From Balneola sp. EhC07 (GTDB taxonomy: Bacteria > Bacteroidota > Rhodothermia > Balneolales > Balneolaceae): 64,000 bases of DNA. The stretch covers positions 1 through 64,000 of the forward strand of contig NZ_LXYG01000017.1 in assembly GCF_001650905.1 (NCBI RefSeq), read 5' to 3'. The notes beneath the pieces were generated by a model, which saw only the letters and a program-made list of their open reading frames with translations, did no database searches and was not told the DNA's origin. The position numbers and the translations under genes were made by a program. Position 1 is the first letter of the stretch; the number at the start of each line of letters is the position of its first letter. Shown piece by piece: positions 8,759-17,799 of the stretch.

Positions 8759-9907
8759 ATGAAAGCAATTATACTGTTTATATGTTTTGCAATAACAGCA
8801 GTGACAGTTAAGGCACAAACCTGTACCGATCAATATAGATTACTTAGTGATTGGTCCTTTACTATGGATAATGACACTTTTACTCATTTTATTGGGCTGG
8901 GTTTTCTCAATGAAGATCGTAACTATACTCAGGGAGGAGAGATCGCATTAAACTCACCCAGATTGGGTTGCTCTATACGTAATCTTATTGAAAGATGGAA
9001 TTGGCACACAAAAATACATAATCATCGATCTTCTTTGTCCTTTCAAGAGCCTACAAAAATTTTTCTTAGATACTCTGCCTTCACACCAGACGACCTTAGG
9101 AAAATGAACCCAGTCATTGGAGACCGTCCTTACTCTTCTGTGGTATGGCTCGGATTGAATTTCAACTGGCTGGATCAAAAGCTATATACTAAACAATCTT
9201 GGGAATTCAACATTGGGGCAATCGGAATTCCAAAAATTGCTGAAAGCATTCAAACCGCCATTCATAAACCTCAGAATGAACATAATACCAAACCACCTTA
9301 CAACCCAGAGGGATGGGATAATCAAATCTCTCATGGAGGTGAATTAACTGTTCTATTATCTTATTCAAGAAAAAAGCTTATTACTAAAAATGCTATAGAA
9401 ACAGAGGCTCTTAATAATGATCTTAATAAAGGAAAATTTAAAAGCCAATTAGTCCGAACAATCCATCTTGATGTTGGCCATATTCTACAAGGTGGTTTTG
9501 GTCTTGAGTTCCGGCTTGGAAAACTGGATCTACGGAATTGGCATTTCAATCCTTCCAGAAATACTGACGCAATAACAGTCGCACCCGGTTCATTTGGAAA
9601 AAAAATTAAATATTTCAATCGAAAGAGAATTCGTGAAATTTATTTTTATGGTGACCTCAGAGCCTCTGTACTTCTATATAACGGATCACTTCATGGTCAA
9701 TTCCGTAGCTCCAACTACACATTGCCATGGAGAGAAACTGGCTTTGTTTATGGCTCATCGAGAATAGGATTTATGCTTAAAGGAAAAGATTTTCTTTTTA
9801 GTCCATATGTTGCAATGAAATCCCCAGAATTCTGGAATAAAAACTCAAGAGTTCACACTTGGGCAGGCTTTACTATCAATCGTACATTTTGTTTATCAAA
9901 GGAGTAA
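8759..9907 (+). CDS. LpxR-like lipid A deacylase (DUF2219 family)
   Basis: 382 residues with a signal peptide ending VKAQ. The family is an outer-membrane beta-barrel that removes the 3'-acyloxyacyl group of lipid A. Diagnostic blocks are present: MDNDTF (the N-D pair of the active site), EDRNYTQGGEIAL, AFTPDDL...DRPYSSVVWLGLNF, and late barrel strands ending near WAGFTIN. LpxR itself is about 300 residues, and the extra length lies in the middle (about 170-230). The catalytic His was not located with certainty. The stop is 3 bases before the protease gene, so the two are co-transcribed. Confidence 0.72.
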   Translation: MKAIILFICFAITAVTVKAQTCTDQYRLLSDWSFTMDNDTFTHFIGLGFLNEDRNYTQGGEIALNSPRLGCSIRNLIERWNWHTKIHNHRSSLSFQEPTKIFLRYSAFTPDDLRKMNPVIGDRPYSSVVWLGLNFNWLDQKLYTKQSWEFNIGAIGIPKIAESIQTAIHKPQNEHNTKPPYNPEGWDNQISHGGELTVLLSYSRKKLITKNAIETEALNNDLNKGKFKSQLVRTIHLDVGHILQGGFGLEFRLGKLDLRNWHFNPSRNTDAITVAPGSFGKKIKYFNRKRIREIYFYGDLRASVLLYNGSLHGQFRSSNYTLPWRETGFVYGSSRIGFMLKGKDFLFSPYVAMKSPEFWNKNSRVHTWAGFTINRTFCLSKE

Positions 9908-9910
9908 CCT

Positions 9911-10771
9911 ATGAGTATACTTAAGCTTAATTCTGAAGAATCAATTACTCTATTGAACGCTGAAAATGAAGCTGCATTTCTTGCAAAATACATTCAAAAC
10001 AAAGAACAATGGAATACAGAAATTGACACCTCTGAAATTCCTAAATTTAAAGATTTAAAAACTTTAGCTCCGGCAACTTCATCAGGAAATATTCCATCTA
10101 CCGTTCCTTCAAACTGGATCTTAAGAGCACCATATAGATTTATTTGTAAGCTAATCATACATTACCCAGGCTATTCTTTTGGAGGCAGTGGAGTTTTGAT
10201 CTCACCACAACATATCCTCACCGCTGCTCATTGTATTCTGCCACAGTATGAAGATAGATATCCCAATCATATCAATGTTTACCCAGCTCTAAGTGGTACA
10301 ACTGCTCATGTAGGCAGCCAATCATCGACACACTATTTTGTTCCTGACACCTGGGAAGACCATAGGGGGACTAATTTTGGTCGTGAGTATGACTTTGGAC
10401 TGATAGAGTTACCTGATACTCATTTATATCAACGGTTACGAGGTCATTTTCATCTATATGAACTGGATGACCATGATGATGTAAGCCGGTTAAGTGTTTT
10501 TTCAGGGGGGTATAAAGATTTAGAAGCTGACTACTCTGAATCTCCTTTTGGCAACCAATTTATGAGCCAAGGAAGAATTATTAAAGTGTACAACAAGAGT
10601 ATTTCTTTTACTAATCAACTTGTGTTTGGGTTAAGTGGCAGTCCCTTATTTTTTATCGATAATGATGAATATTACACGATAGCAGTTTGTGCGTATGGAT
10701 ATAGTGAAAACTTTGGTCCAAAAGTACGACACGAAATGTACGAGCTTATAAAGCGATGGATTGAAAAATAG
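9911..10771 (+). CDS. Trypsin-fold serine protease (S1, V8/glutamyl endopeptidase-like)
   Basis: 286 residues. The catalytic triad can be read directly: H107 in LTAAHC, D161 in YDFGLIEL and S242 in GLSGSP, a variant of GDSGGP. A 65-residue N-terminal extension without a signal peptide precedes the domain and might be a propeptide; the protein is predicted cytoplasmic unless secreted another way. A strong AAGGAG ribosome site lies inside the end of the LpxR-like gene, showing coupling. Substrate is unknown. Joint expression with a lipid A deacylase suggests an envelope role, by inference only. Confidence 0.78.
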   Translation: MSILKLNSEESITLLNAENEAAFLAKYIQNKEQWNTEIDTSEIPKFKDLKTLAPATSSGNIPSTVPSNWILRAPYRFICKLIIHYPGYSFGGSGVLISPQHILTAAHCILPQYEDRYPNHINVYPALSGTTAHVGSQSSTHYFVPDTWEDHRGTNFGREYDFGLIELPDTHLYQRLRGHFHLYELDDHDDVSRLSVFSGGYKDLEADYSESPFGNQFMSQGRIIKVYNKSISFTNQLVFGLSGSPLFFIDNDEYYTIAVCAYGYSENFGPKVRHEMYELIKRWIEK

Positions 10772-10852
10772 CTAAAGATTAGAGGCTTTAACCTTTTTGA
10801 TTTAGTAGTACACTTTATTATATCATTAGATATGATAATTGCTAATTGCCTT

Positions 10853-11058
10853 AGCACTACTTCATCCAGCTTCTACTGATTCTAAACCAGATAGTGAAGT
10901 GTGTAATAAGGTCCTTGTGTCCCATTACAAACTGTTGCAATTATATCATTTCCTTAAGATCGGCACACCTTTTCACAGAATGTATTCCGGAATTAATGAG
11001 TAGATACATTTTCATAAATACCATTTTCACTGAAAGCCTTTTTAAGGATTATCCCTGC
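10853..11058 (-). pseudogene. Decayed 3' fragment of a tyrosine recombinase
   Basis: This stretch aligns base by base with 15495-15705, the 3' third of the intact recombinase at 15485-16075. Shared runs include ACTTCATCCA, GTCCCAT.ACAAACTG, ATATCATTTCC, TTTTCACA.AATGT and AATGAGTAGA, with scattered indels. The orientation is the same (minus). Reading frames are broken, so it is a relic of an older copy of this integrase family. It suggests a previous insertion, or duplication of the integrase at the left end of this block. Confidence 0.75.
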
Positions 11059-11214
11059 CAAAGAAAATAAAGCCAATCGTACGCATTATGTTCCGCTGTC
11101 TTCTTTTACTTTATCTAGTATTGAATATTGAACGAATGAAAAGTATTAATGTAGAAATTGATTTTGTATTTGAATCGACAGCTAAGAAGGGGAGACCTAT
11201 TAAGTGTCTTCAGC

Positions 11215-11497
11215 ATGCCGCTAAAAGAGTTCGGGAATCATCAGAAGTATACCGACTACCGCATCCATGATTTACGCCGAACCGCAGCAAATTTTATGGC
11301 AAAGGATTGAGTCAATAGAACTGTATTAGGACAAAGTTATAAATCATAAAGGTCTTGCCGGGGACAGTAAAATCACATCCATTTACGACCGTCATGATTA
11401 TATGGTTGAAAAGCAAAATGCTTTTGAAAGATGGAGGCTAACAATCCAAAGAGTTCTTGACAAGAACTCCACGATTGCAAAAAATATTATTTTTTAA
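11215..11497 (+). pseudogene. Relic of a second, unrelated-type phage integrase (C-terminal part)
   Basis: Frame 1 (11215-11310) gives YTDYRIHDLRRTAANFMAKD, with the HxLRRT box of tyrosine recombinases, and ends in TGA. A shifted frame continues with VNRTVLGQ, then NHKGLAG and ITSIYDRHDYMVEKQNAFERW up to a stop at 11495-11497. This is the catalytic C-terminus (including the nucleophile-containing IYDRHDY segment) of phage/P4-type integrases. The N-terminus is absent and at least one frameshift is needed. It lies on the opposite strand to the neighbouring relic, so two different integrases have decayed here. Confidence 0.75.
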
Positions 11498-11521
11498 TTA
11501 GTACTAAATATTTTTCGGCAC

Positions 11522-12319
11522 TTAATTCTTCAGAGCCTTAGGTACACTTATCAGTTGTATAATACTATGTCTTTTCGACTCAATTTTCCCAGCTATGAAA
11601 TCAAAAATAAAAGCAAGTAAGATTATCCCGATGGCTGCAGCTAAAGCTTTCGGAACATTGTATAATCCCGTTGCCCTTAATATTAGTCTTCCCAGTCCAT
11701 TTTCTGAACTTATAAATTCTCCAATAAAAGCACCTAAAAGTGCAAAACCGATATTCAATCTCAATGAATTTAACACCCATTCAATTGAACCTGGAAGTAC
11801 TACTTTAAAGAATTTACTTCTTTTGTCAGCTCCATATATTTCTAATAAGTCTAAGAATTGATTCGATACTAATGTAGCTCCTTTATGAGCATTTGTTAAT
11901 GCAATAAAGAAAGTTGATAAGAAGGCAAGTACAACCTTCATCCAAAACCCTATACCAAACCATACAACTAATAATGGTGCAAAAGCAAAAACAGGAATTG
12001 ATCCCATTACTATTATGAAGGGTTTCATCACTTTTGAAGTAAATTCGGAATACCACAACAAAAGCCCACATGTTGTTCCTAAACTTGTGCCTATAAGGAA
12101 CCCTACTAGGGCCTCAGACCCTGTCAAAAAAAAATGATAGAAAAAATTTTCATTTATGATTAATGCAACCAATTCTTGGCCCACGGAGGATGGTGAACCT
12201 AACAAAAACTTAAATTGATTAAATTGAGATGCCAATATTTCCCATAAGACACCTACTAGAACTATCAAAAGAACCTGCATCGAGAAAACCCTTTTCCCTT
12301 TAGTGAAATCCATTTTCAA
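11522..12319 (-). CDS. ABC transporter permease (NitT/TauT/SsuC type)
   Basis: 265 residues with about six membrane helices, matching the binding-protein-dependent permease family of nitrate, taurine and sulfonate importers. The cytoplasmic EAA-type loop is seen around FLDLLEIYGADKRSKFFKVVLPGS, with the conserved G and PGS ending. Its start overlaps the ATPase gene by 20 bases. Gene order (binding protein, membrane-anchored homologue, ATPase, permease) is an import operon. The substrate cannot be read from sequence. Confidence 0.88.
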   Translation of the reverse strand: MKMDFTKGKRVFSMQVLLIVLVGVLWEILASQFNQFKFLLGSPSSVGQELVALIINENFFYHFFLTGSEALVGFLIGTSLGTTCGLLLWYSEFTSKVMKPFIIVMGSIPVFAFAPLLVVWFGIGFWMKVVLAFLSTFFIALTNAHKGATLVSNQFLDLLEIYGADKRSKFFKVVLPGSIEWVLNSLRLNIGFALLGAFIGEFISSENGLGRLILRATGLYNVPKALAAAIGIILLAFIFDFIAGKIESKRHSIIQLISVPKALKN

Positions 12320-13073
12320 GTATCTCCCATATCTTGCTAAATAATTTATTAAATTCAGGAGCTTGTCGACATTTTACTGCATCTTCTGCTCCTTCAGATA
12401 AACTTGAATCAATTATATCTACTATCTCACCTGGTTTTTTTGACATTACAGCTACCCTATCACCCAAAAAGATTGCTTCCTCAATATTATGAGTTACAAA
12501 AATTGTAGTTACCCCTTGTACTTTAGCCTTGTTTTTGAATTTTGTGTTAAGATCCAACCTTGTAACAAAATCTATTGAAGAGAATGGTTCATCACATAAT
12601 AAAATCCTTGGTGAACTTGCCAAAGCCCTTATTACCGATGCTCTTTGAGCTTCTCCCCCTGATACCTGATTAGGTAGTTTATCTTGAAGGCCATTTAATT
12701 TAAAGCTGCTAATCAAGTCAGAGATTAAACCTTTTGTTGAGGGGGTTATCGATTTTTTTATTTCGAGGCCTAATGCCATATTCTGATACAAAGTTCGCCA
12801 TGGAATCAATAATGACTCTTGAGGTATATAAGCTATACCTGAGCTCCTTCTTTCCTCATTTATGTGATAAGTGCCTTGGTAATCCTTAATTTTGTTAACG
12901 AGAATTTTTAATAGTGTGCTCTTTCCACATCCACTTGGTCCTACAATACAGAAAAACTCTCCCCTCTTAACCTGAAAGTTCAACTCGTTTAAAACTACAA
13001 TATCTTCATTTCTTCCTTTATATGATTTTGATAACCCTGCAATTGTAATATCGTATTCATTTTTCATTGACAT
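12300..13073 (-). CDS. ABC transporter ATPase (SsuB/TauB type)
   Basis: 257 residues. Walker A GPSGCGKST (45-53), the Q-loop near YIPQESLLIPW, signature VSGGEAQRASVIRALA, Walker B RILLCDEP and the H-loop FVTHNIEEA are all present, so it should be active. The PQE..LIPW region is characteristic of the nitrate/taurine/sulfonate subfamily. The start overlaps the upstream gene by 17 bases. It energises the adjacent permease. Confidence 0.92.
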   Translation of the reverse strand: MSMKNEYDITIAGLSKSYKGRNEDIVVLNELNFQVKRGEFFCIVGPSGCGKSTLLKILVNKIKDYQGTYHINEERRSSGIAYIPQESLLIPWRTLYQNMALGLEIKKSITPSTKGLISDLISSFKLNGLQDKLPNQVSGGEAQRASVIRALASSPRILLCDEPFSSIDFVTRLDLNTKFKNKAKVQGVTTIFVTHNIEEAIFLGDRVAVMSKKPGEIVDIIDSSLSEGAEDAVKCRQAPEFNKLFSKIWEILENGFH

Positions 13074-14415
13074 GCCTGCTTAGATTTAAGACAAATAATT
13101 CTGAAGCAAAGCTAATCGAAAGAACGGTTACCAATAATTGACTGAAACTTTCTGAAAACGGGAACAGTGAAATAATCAGAATAGATGCTATTACACTAAA
13201 TAAACTATAATGGATATAACAAAAAGTTAAGTTTTGCCTTAAATCGAAATAGTCTATAATCTTCTCTGATATATATATTCCAGCTCCTATAACAGCTGGC
13301 ACAAATGTGAAAACCTTTAGATACGCCTTGTTAATTGAGACTGATACCAACAGCCCAATTAATGCTAAAGCAATACTACCTGTTAGTACGCCTAACAATA
13401 ATTTCTCTTTTTTATTACTAATGATCGATCCATCTGTATTTACACCTCTTTTAAAAGCATTATCCAGACGAATGCTTATAGGCTTTATTTTCTCTTCATA
13501 AAAAGCTTCAAATTGTAAAATCTGATCGTTGGTTACCTTTTTATTTCTTGCGTCAGAACTTACTATGCATTTTTTTACCCATTGAGCTTTTGTAATTTTT
13601 GCTGAGGCTGGAAATAAACTACTTTCATTTGCTCTTTGCAATGCACTCGAAGCCAACTCCTCATGAGTATTTTCAAATCTTCTTGAAGCAACCTTTACTA
13701 CTCTTTCATCATCAAATACACATAGAGTTATTGCTTTTTGAAGTGCGGCCACTATTGCCTCAATAATATCGAAATCTTGTTCAATTACATCACTTCTTGT
13801 TAGTAGAGCTGTAGTCAAAATATTGTGATATTCTGGAGTGTTACTAATGTCCAAATCAATTCTGAATTCTTGATCTTTATTTTCTTTAACAAGTGCATCA
13901 ATCCATACTATATCGTTTGAAAGAACTAATACAGAATCATCATCACTATGTTCTCTTAATGCTACTAACTCTTGTTTCGAGCCAACTGACTTTATATTAG
14001 GTTTTTTATTTGCTGATGTATAAATACGATTTGCAATCTCATAAGAAGTTGTCCCTTTCTTAAATGCTATTATCTTATCATACCTTGCTAAATCTTGTAA
14101 TGTTCGACTATTATATTTTCCATGATTAACAGCCCAAAAAGCGGTGTTATTAACTAATGCCATTATCGGAATTGGACGGAATGAAGCCTTATTATTATCA
14201 TAAAGAACTCCGCTTGGATCACAGACAGCGAACTTAACTTTTTCAGGGTTACTCATCAAATCATCTAACGCCCCTTCATCAGTCCTTTCCACAGAGGATC
14301 TTACGTTAACCTTTACATTAGGAGGAAGTAGGTCAAAAAAATTATATTCCTGACAAACATATAAAGGGAGATACAGAAAATGTGATGCCATTTGAACGAT
14401 TTCTATTTCTCTCAT
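13057..14415 (-). CDS. NMT1/SsuA-like domain fused to four membrane helices
   Basis: 452 residues. The N-terminal 270 or so residues follow the periplasmic binding protein pattern of NMT1/SsuA proteins (IEIVQMASHFLYLPLYVCQEYNFFD, then KVKFAVCDPSG). There is no signal peptide or lipobox. The C-terminal third has four hydrophobic segments (starting LLLGVLTGSIALALIGLL, VFTFVPAVIGAGIYI, FCYIHYSLFSVIASILII and SFSQLLVTVLSISFA). Unless the topology is unusual, the binding domain faces the cytoplasm, making it more like a sensor or regulator than a scavenger. It sits inside the transporter operon, after the classical binding protein. No close named family is recognised. Confidence 0.6.
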   Translation of the reverse strand: MREIEIVQMASHFLYLPLYVCQEYNFFDLLPPNVKVNVRSSVERTDEGALDDLMSNPEKVKFAVCDPSGVLYDNNKASFRPIPIMALVNNTAFWAVNHGKYNSRTLQDLARYDKIIAFKKGTTSYEIANRIYTSANKKPNIKSVGSKQELVALREHSDDDSVLVLSNDIVWIDALVKENKDQEFRIDLDISNTPEYHNILTTALLTRSDVIEQDFDIIEAIVAALQKAITLCVFDDERVVKVASRRFENTHEELASSALQRANESSLFPASAKITKAQWVKKCIVSSDARNKKVTNDQILQFEAFYEEKIKPISIRLDNAFKRGVNTDGSIISNKKEKLLLGVLTGSIALALIGLLVSVSINKAYLKVFTFVPAVIGAGIYISEKIIDYFDLRQNLTFCYIHYSLFSVIASILIISLFPFSESFSQLLVTVLSISFASELFVLNLSRHVNEK

Positions 14416-14434
14416 TTTACTCAGTTTTAAAAGA

Positions 14435-15406
14435 TTACTCTTTGCATTCAGAAATAGCTACTTCTGAAAAAGAGTTGTCAATCAGTTCTAAGTAATTTTT
14501 TCCCCTCGGCAAGTCACCAACATCTTGCCTCAGATCTATAGCACTTACCCACGCAGAGTCAGATATCACACCGGTTTTAGGTATAATTTCTTCTTCTAAA
14601 ATGCGCGCCAATGCTAACTTTGATACTGTAGTATCAAGCTCTGTGAAACGTTTGTTCAAAATTAATACGGTACTATCAGGATTACTATATATGAAATCCA
14701 TACTCTGTTGAAGTGAACAAGTAATCCTTTTTACTAAATCTGGATTATCTGAAGCTGTTTTAGGTAATGTTGTCAATCCAGTAATCGCAAATTCACCATA
14801 TAACTCTTTCATTGAATATATTACATGAGCTCCATTTGCGGTTGCTTGAGAAACATTTGGCTCCAACTCTAAAGCAATGTCAACCTGATTCGCATTTAGC
14901 ATGGCTAATAAAGTACCTGGAGTTCCCTCTCTGATTTTTGGCTCTAATCCCGACTCAAGAAACATATCCTTCTGAAGCGTATATGCTGTTGAAGGAGACG
15001 GGAAAGTAGCTATCGTGTAGTCTTTTAAATCAGCTGGATCATGTATTTCTGGTATCTCGTCAGAATACGATACACCCCAAAACGGAACCCCATTTACTAT
15101 ATTTGCTACAACTAATCCCTCTTGACCCCTTTCCTTGGCAATAGCAATAAATGTTGGGTCTGCAATACCAAATTGTGCTTGTCCACTTAGGACCGCCGAC
15201 CATGTAAGCTCATCCCCTCCCGTGTTTACAATACTTACGTCAATATTATTTTTCTCAAAGTATCCCTTATCAATCGCTATATATAATGGAGCGTATAGAT
15301 AAAAGTCACCAAACTGTGCAATTACAATTTTATCTTTATCACTTATTGATTTGCAAGACAAACTCGTAAGTAATGTAAGGCCCAGTAATACCCTTAATCC
15401 CTTCAT
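14435..15406 (-). CDS. ABC transporter substrate-binding lipoprotein (NitT/TauT type)
   Basis: 323 residues. The leader MKGLRVLLGLTLLTSLSC has a lipobox (LTSLSC, C18). The mature part matches NMT1-like binding proteins: DFYLYAPLYIAIDKGYFEKNNIDVSIVNTGG, then LSGQAQFGIADPTF and LLAMLNANQVDIALELEP. It delivers a small substrate to the permease/ATPase downstream. It is first in the four-gene operon, 19 bases before the fusion gene. Thiamine precursor, nitrate, taurine or sulfonate are all possible ligands. Confidence 0.87.
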   Translation of the reverse strand: MKGLRVLLGLTLLTSLSCKSISDKDKIVIAQFGDFYLYAPLYIAIDKGYFEKNNIDVSIVNTGGDELTWSAVLSGQAQFGIADPTFIAIAKERGQEGLVVANIVNGVPFWGVSYSDEIPEIHDPADLKDYTIATFPSPSTAYTLQKDMFLESGLEPKIREGTPGTLLAMLNANQVDIALELEPNVSQATANGAHVIYSMKELYGEFAITGLTTLPKTASDNPDLVKRITCSLQQSMDFIYSNPDSTVLILNKRFTELDTTVSKLALARILEEEIIPKTGVISDSAWVSAIDLRQDVGDLPRGKNYLELIDNSFSEVAISECKE

Positions 15407-15484
15407 ATCCCTAATTTTTTTTTGTATAGGCTTAAAAAGAATAATTTTTATTTAAAATTCAAATTAATTTTTGAATCTATACCT

Positions 15485-16075
15485 CTATATGATATTTAGT
15501 ACGACTTCATCCAACCTCTCCTGATTCTGCGCCAAATAATGAAGGGTAGTCACTGGGTCTTTATGTCCCATAACAAACTGAGTAGCCACAATATCATTTC
15601 CGGAGGAACGATACACTTTTTCACAAAATGTCTTTCTCAATGAGTGAGTAGAAACGTTTTCATAGATTCCATTTTCGATAAAGGCATTCTTAAGAATTCT
15701 CCAAGCTTGAACAGATGAGATAGGATTATTTACCCCCTTCCTGGATTGAAAAGCGTAACAAGTTAGATTGAAGTGACCCTTTGATAATAATACTTCCCTA
15801 TAACTTTCAAGCACCTCTTTCAATTTAGGATGTATAGGAATTGCTCTTGGATTTTTGCCACCCTTCATATTTTTTGGCTTGATGTAAATTCTTTCATTTA
15901 CCTCGCCATTCGGCGCATAAAGATCTGACAGCTTCAAGCTGAGCACCTCCCTGATACGATATCCCGCCCACCTCTGAATGGAAAACATTGCTAAGTTTCG
16001 AAGTTTCTTCCTTTTTGAGAAGTAAGATTCTATCAATTCATACTCTTCATCAGTTAACTTTCTCATACCTGCCAT
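15485..16075 (-). CDS. Short tyrosine recombinase (phage integrase family)
   Basis: 196 residues, essentially only the catalytic domain. The active-site set is complete: R40 (AGYRIREVLSL), a Lys in the beta-hairpin near 68-74, H144 and R147 (HSLR), H171 (GHKD) and Y180 (LHYL). The N-terminal core-binding domain of full integrases (about 100 residues) is absent, so it may act with a partner or on short sites. A decayed copy lies at 10853-11058, on the other side of the ABC operon. It may have moved the 10.8-16.1 kb block or the defence island to its right. Confidence 0.85.
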   Translation of the reverse strand: MAGMRKLTDEEYELIESYFSKRKKLRNLAMFSIQRWAGYRIREVLSLKLSDLYAPNGEVNERIYIKPKNMKGGKNPRAIPIHPKLKEVLESYREVLLSKGHFNLTCYAFQSRKGVNNPISSVQAWRILKNAFIENGIYENVSTHSLRKTFCEKVYRSSGNDIVATQFVMGHKDPVTTLHYLAQNQERLDEVVLNII

Positions 16076-16686
16076 GATTTCTCCTATATTTTTTTGAAGG
16101 GTTTTTAAATTACCTCAAGCGGACTTACCCTCACCATTGGATGATTACAAATCCGGGAGTCCCACTTTTTGGGTTATACCCCATTTCAAATAACCGAATG
16201 GGGCCCCCTTTTTGAATCCTTAGAATACTATGGGTTTCTATTAATTTCTACACGAATGTAAACTTTTACTTAAAAGCTTACATTCAAACCTCCATTTTGA
16301 GCTCTTTAGGATACTTTATGCTTTAACTGGAAAAACCTTATGTGATTTCAGGTCTTGAGCCATAAATAACCTCTTAAAAACATCGAATCCAGTTATGGAT
16401 TTGTGGGTTTTGTTCTTACTACTCGGTTTCAGTCGTACTGGCTGAAATATTGAATACTGTTATATCAGCTTGCTTACCAAAAAGGTTATTCTACGAGGTC
16501 GAAAGACGTATAAATGGCTGGATTCCAGAACCTCAATTTTTGCAAACGTGTTTACTTTCGTGATCTTTAAAAGTGACCTTTTTGAGATCGTAAGAGATAC
16601 GGATTTTCCAAAAAACTCCAGTTTCTTGTTTTATTGCAAACCGGAAACTCATAAAGCATAATCTCTATATACTAAACTCTTCCTAT
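16076..16686. other. Gene-free gap beside the integrase
   Basis: 611 bases without a convincing gene; the 63-codon frame at 16470-16661 has no supporting feature. It contains a 7-bp inverted repeat CCCCATT/AATGGGG (16179-16185 and 16197-16203, 11-base loop) and a TCCGGGAGTCCCAC stretch at 16152-16165 that looks like a tRNA 3' end. Its place directly upstream of a tyrosine recombinase makes it the natural spot for an attachment site, but no direct repeat partner was found. Confidence 0.4.
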
Positions 16687-17721
16687 CTAAGGTATTTTTA
16701 CTCCTATCTCTCCTAAAAGAGTCTCTACTCTATCTTGGTTAATTACTAGCCAATCATGCTTATCTTTATTTAACCTTTTTTTCATAAGGGATATCAGATA
16801 TCTCCTTTGCTCTGCATGTTTCCTCATTGAATACAAAATTGAATCACTTTGATTAATTGAATTCTTAAATACTAAGCTCTGACCTTTTATAATATTCGAT
16901 CGTTTATGTGAATAAACTAAAGAACTATTTTTCTTTGATTCACTGCTACTGTGAATAATGTGCTTTGCAAGCTCAACCTCAATGTCGTCTAGGTCATCTC
17001 TAAAAATTCTCACCTTCTCAATTAACTCATTCTGGCTTCTAACTTTTCTATAGTTAAAGCCTTCAAATAATTCCTCAAAATAATCTTTTGTGACTGTCTT
17101 CATTTCGTGGGATATATCTGAAAGTGAGTCCTTTAAAAGAATAACTGCCGGGTTGTACTCTATATCAAAATATATCATATCATAGTATACAGAGTGAACT
17201 TTATCACATCTCATACACTTTGATCTAAAGAATCTACCTTCGTTTAGGCCTGATTTTAAGTTCGCGTCTGAGGTTCCGTTAAGAACATGCCAAGCAGCAA
17301 AAGACATACTTGATTTACAAAAAGGGCAGTTGGTCTTATAGTGCTTAACCATTGTCGCATACTTGTCATCAATATTGCTCAGTATTGGACCATCTTCTAT
17401 AATGATGTTATCTAAAACCAGTTCTTTGACAAGTTCTTTTGAAGACTCGGTATAGGTAGGAGGTATGTCTGATATACCAAATTCTGGGTAATAAGTGTTT
17501 ATTATATAATAAAAAGCCCACTCTGCTACACTTTTATCAATTGCTGAATCTTGCAATTTGGATATAAGAGCTCCAAAATCTCGAATAGTTATTTCACTTA
17601 TATAGTGATCTGTAAACAAGAGTTCAAAATCACTATTCCTTGACCCAATTCCACAATTATCACAAGGTACTAATAGTCCCTTCTTTATATTTCCACATTT
17701 TGTACACAGAGCAACCGTCAT
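16687..17721 (-). CDS. Unknown protein with two zinc-ribbon motifs
   Basis: 344 residues, not recognised. The N-terminus has C6-x2-C9 and C20-x2-C23, a classic zinc ribbon. A second pair of knuckles (NCPFCKS and KCMRCDK, about 40 residues apart) lies near the middle. The C-terminal third is charged and helical. Zinc ribbons of this kind bind nucleic acid or serve as structural domains. It is transcribed away from the XRE regulator at 17800, so a shared 78-base promoter region may be controlled by that regulator. Membership of the defence island is by position. Confidence 0.7.
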   Translation of the reverse strand: MTVALCTKCGNIKKGLLVPCDNCGIGSRNSDFELLFTDHYISEITIRDFGALISKLQDSAIDKSVAEWAFYYIINTYYPEFGISDIPPTYTESSKELVKELVLDNIIIEDGPILSNIDDKYATMVKHYKTNCPFCKSSMSFAAWHVLNGTSDANLKSGLNEGRFFRSKCMRCDKVHSVYYDMIYFDIEYNPAVILLKDSLSDISHEMKTVTKDYFEELFEGFNYRKVRSQNELIEKVRIFRDDLDDIEVELAKHIIHSSSESKKNSSLVYSHKRSNIIKGQSLVFKNSINQSDSILYSMRKHAEQRRYLISLMKKRLNKDKHDWLVINQDRVETLLGEIGVKIP

Positions 17722-17787
17722 AATTATTTATCAATCTTGTTTGTCCTTGTTCTCTCGATCAAGTAGGAGTAAAATATACACAATTTT

Positions 17788-17798
17788 GTATGGCATAC
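17788..17798. promoter_or_regulatory. Operator-like dyad in the divergent promoter of the XRE gene
   Basis: GTATG-G-CATAC is a perfect 5+5 dyad around one base, ending 2 bases before the ATG at 17800 and lying in the short divergent promoter region with the zinc-ribbon gene. XRE controllers commonly bind such a site to repress themselves. The assignment is by position and symmetry only. Confidence 0.4.
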
Positions 17799-17799
17799 C

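Noticed and set aside
11347-11358. GCCGGGGACA shared with 30130-30140 as island ends
   Set aside because: Only 10 bases, within integrase codons on the left; not enough for a claim.
16138-16166. tRNA 3'-end-like sequence (AAATCCGGGAGTCCCAC) as an attachment site
   Set aside because: No full tRNA arm can be built, and it is in the opposite orientation to the tRNA-Phe end, so it is not the direct repeat expected.
16470-16661. 63-codon open frame in the integrase flank
   Set aside because: No start signal, no homology by eye, atypical composition.
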